5,853 nt of DNA from Schaalia odontolytica (GTDB lineage Bacteria; Actinomycetota; Actinomycetes; Actinomycetales; Actinomycetaceae), in the NCBI GenBank assembly GCA_958415245.1, contig CATYYP010000121.1, forward strand, positions 1 to 5,853, written 5' to 3'. The notes below the pieces were generated by a model, which saw only the letters and a program-made list of their open reading frames with translations, was not told the DNA's origin and did not search any database. Within the stretch, counting starts at the first letter, position 1; every line of letters starts with the position of its first letter. This document shows positions 5,212-5,853 of this stretch, in pieces. The position numbers and the translations under genes are program-made.

Positions 5212-5853
5212 TTAGCTGCGCGAGTTCCAGTTCTGCCAGTCGTTCCAGTCGTCCTCGTCCTGCGCGTCGACTGAAATCATCGGCGCGTGAGAGGACTCAA
5301 TCGGCTCATCGATCTCGGGTTCGGGCGCGGTGGCGGCCTCGTTGCGCTTCTTGCGACGCTTGCCCCAGCCCCACAGCCTGCGACGCTTTTTGGCGTCTTC
5401 CTGCTCGCGCGGGGCTTCCTTTTTCTGTGAGATTTCCGCGTTCCAGTCCTCCTGGAAGGGGGTCGCAGCGGCCGGCGCCTGGAAGGGGACGGGCATCTGC
5501 GGGGATGCGGGGGCCTGCGGCTGCTCGACGACCGAAGGCATGGCGGGCGCATTCTGCTCGAACGGAGCCGGTGTCATCGGGGGAGCGGACACCTGAGGGG
5601 TGGGCTCGGGCTGCTGCACCGGCGCGGCCGGCTCGGGCGTCCCCCAGTCCGCGGGCTTCACTCGACGAACACGACGAATCTGCGCGGTCGGCATCTCCGC
5701 GTCATCAACAAATGACATCGACGAGGCCGAGGCGGGTTCCGCGACGGGCTCCGGCTGGGCAATCGGCTCGGGTTCCACGATCGGTTCGGGCTCGGGCTCG
5801 ACGACCGCGACGGGTTCGGGCTCGACGATCGGTTCGGGCTCGACCGCCACGAC
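5212..5853 (-). CDS. C-terminal part of a Pro/Glu-repeat, low-complexity protein (5' end outside the window)
   Basis: The minus-strand frame is open from the right edge to the TAA at 5214-5212, giving the last 213 residues of a longer protein. The GTG at 5850-5848 could be a start, but the frame continues to the edge with a further Val codon and starts within a repeat, so it is more likely internal. In order the fragment shows Glu-Pro repeats (about the first 40 residues), a short ordered-looking block (SSMSFVDDAEMPTAQIRRVRRVKPADWG), a Pro/Gln/Ala-rich linker of about 80 residues, a basic cluster (KKRRRLWGWGKRRKKR), and an acidic tail ending in DDWNDWQNWNSRS. No membrane helix or catalytic motif is visible. 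The composition is that of a disordered tail or linker, as found at the ends of some actinobacterial division, secretion or RNA-processing proteins, but I do not recognise the protein. The basic cluster could bind nucleic acid or lipid head groups; this is inference. Confidence 0.75.
   Translation of the reverse strand, partial: VVAVEPEPIVEPEPVAVVEPEPEPIVEPEPIAQPEPVAEPASASSMSFVDDAEMPTAQIRRVRRVKPADWGTPEPAAPVQQPEPTPQVSAPPMTPAPFEQNAPAMPSVVEQPQAPASPQMPVPFQAPAAATPFQEDWNAEISQKKEAPREQEDAKKRRRLWGWGKRRKKRNEAATAPEPEIDEPIESSHAPMISVDAQDEDDWNDWQNWNSRS
5746..5842 (-). repeat. Two tandem 48-base (16-codon) repeats encoding Pro-Glu units
   Basis: The 18-base sequence acgatcggttcgggctcg occurs at 5777-5794 and again at 5825-5842, exactly 48 bases apart. 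The coded units are EPEPIVEPEPVAVVEP and EPEPIVEPEPIAQPEP. The array reaches close to the right edge and may continue beyond it. Such in-frame coding repeats can change in copy number by slippage or recombination. Confidence 0.75.

Overview
The window is high-GC DNA with strongly G/C-ending codons, Shine-Dalgarno motifs of the AGGAG type and promoter-like elements with little or no -35 box. This fits an actinomycete. The gene content suggests an Actinomyces/Schaalia-like member of the Actinomycetaceae, but that placement is inference from memory and no database was searched.

Layout, left to right. (1) The 3' end of a gene encoding a membrane-associated, EcsC-like glycine-rich C-terminus runs in from the left edge and stops at 308, followed by a hairpin. 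(2) A complete gene for a cytoplasmic GH13 alpha-amylase of the GH13_5 type lies at 439-1932, with all four catalytic motif blocks intact. (3) A perfect 13-bp-stem hairpin (1973-2004) separates it from the convergent minus-strand gene 2023-2841, which encodes a tetratricopeptide-repeat protein with a C-terminal YbjN-like domain. (4) A 139-bp divergent intergenic region holds promoter-like elements for both directions and a short inverted repeat between them. (5) Two tandem paralogous EcsC-family genes follow on the plus strand (2981-4039 and 4105-5193). Their proteins align without a gap over 314 residues at about 59 % identity by hand count. They are separated by a large hairpin and a candidate leaderless promoter. 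(6) The 3' part of a convergent minus-strand gene (5212 to the right edge) encodes a proline/glutamate-repeat, low-complexity protein with a basic cluster and an acidic, Trp-containing tail.

The only gene with a firm biochemical role is the alpha-amylase, which would hydrolyse alpha-1,4-glucans inside the cell (glycogen or imported maltodextrins). The rest is accessory or poorly characterised. The EcsC genes do not sit beside the EcsAB ABC-transporter genes for which the family is named, at least inside this window. The most interesting signal is the EcsC pair: a gapless duplication with a diverged acidic linker but a conserved terminal peptide, apparently separate transcription units, and a different codon composition in the second copy. 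I see no CRISPR array, tRNA, rRNA, transposase, integrase or recognisable origin. There is no gene-free stretch longer than 300 bases.
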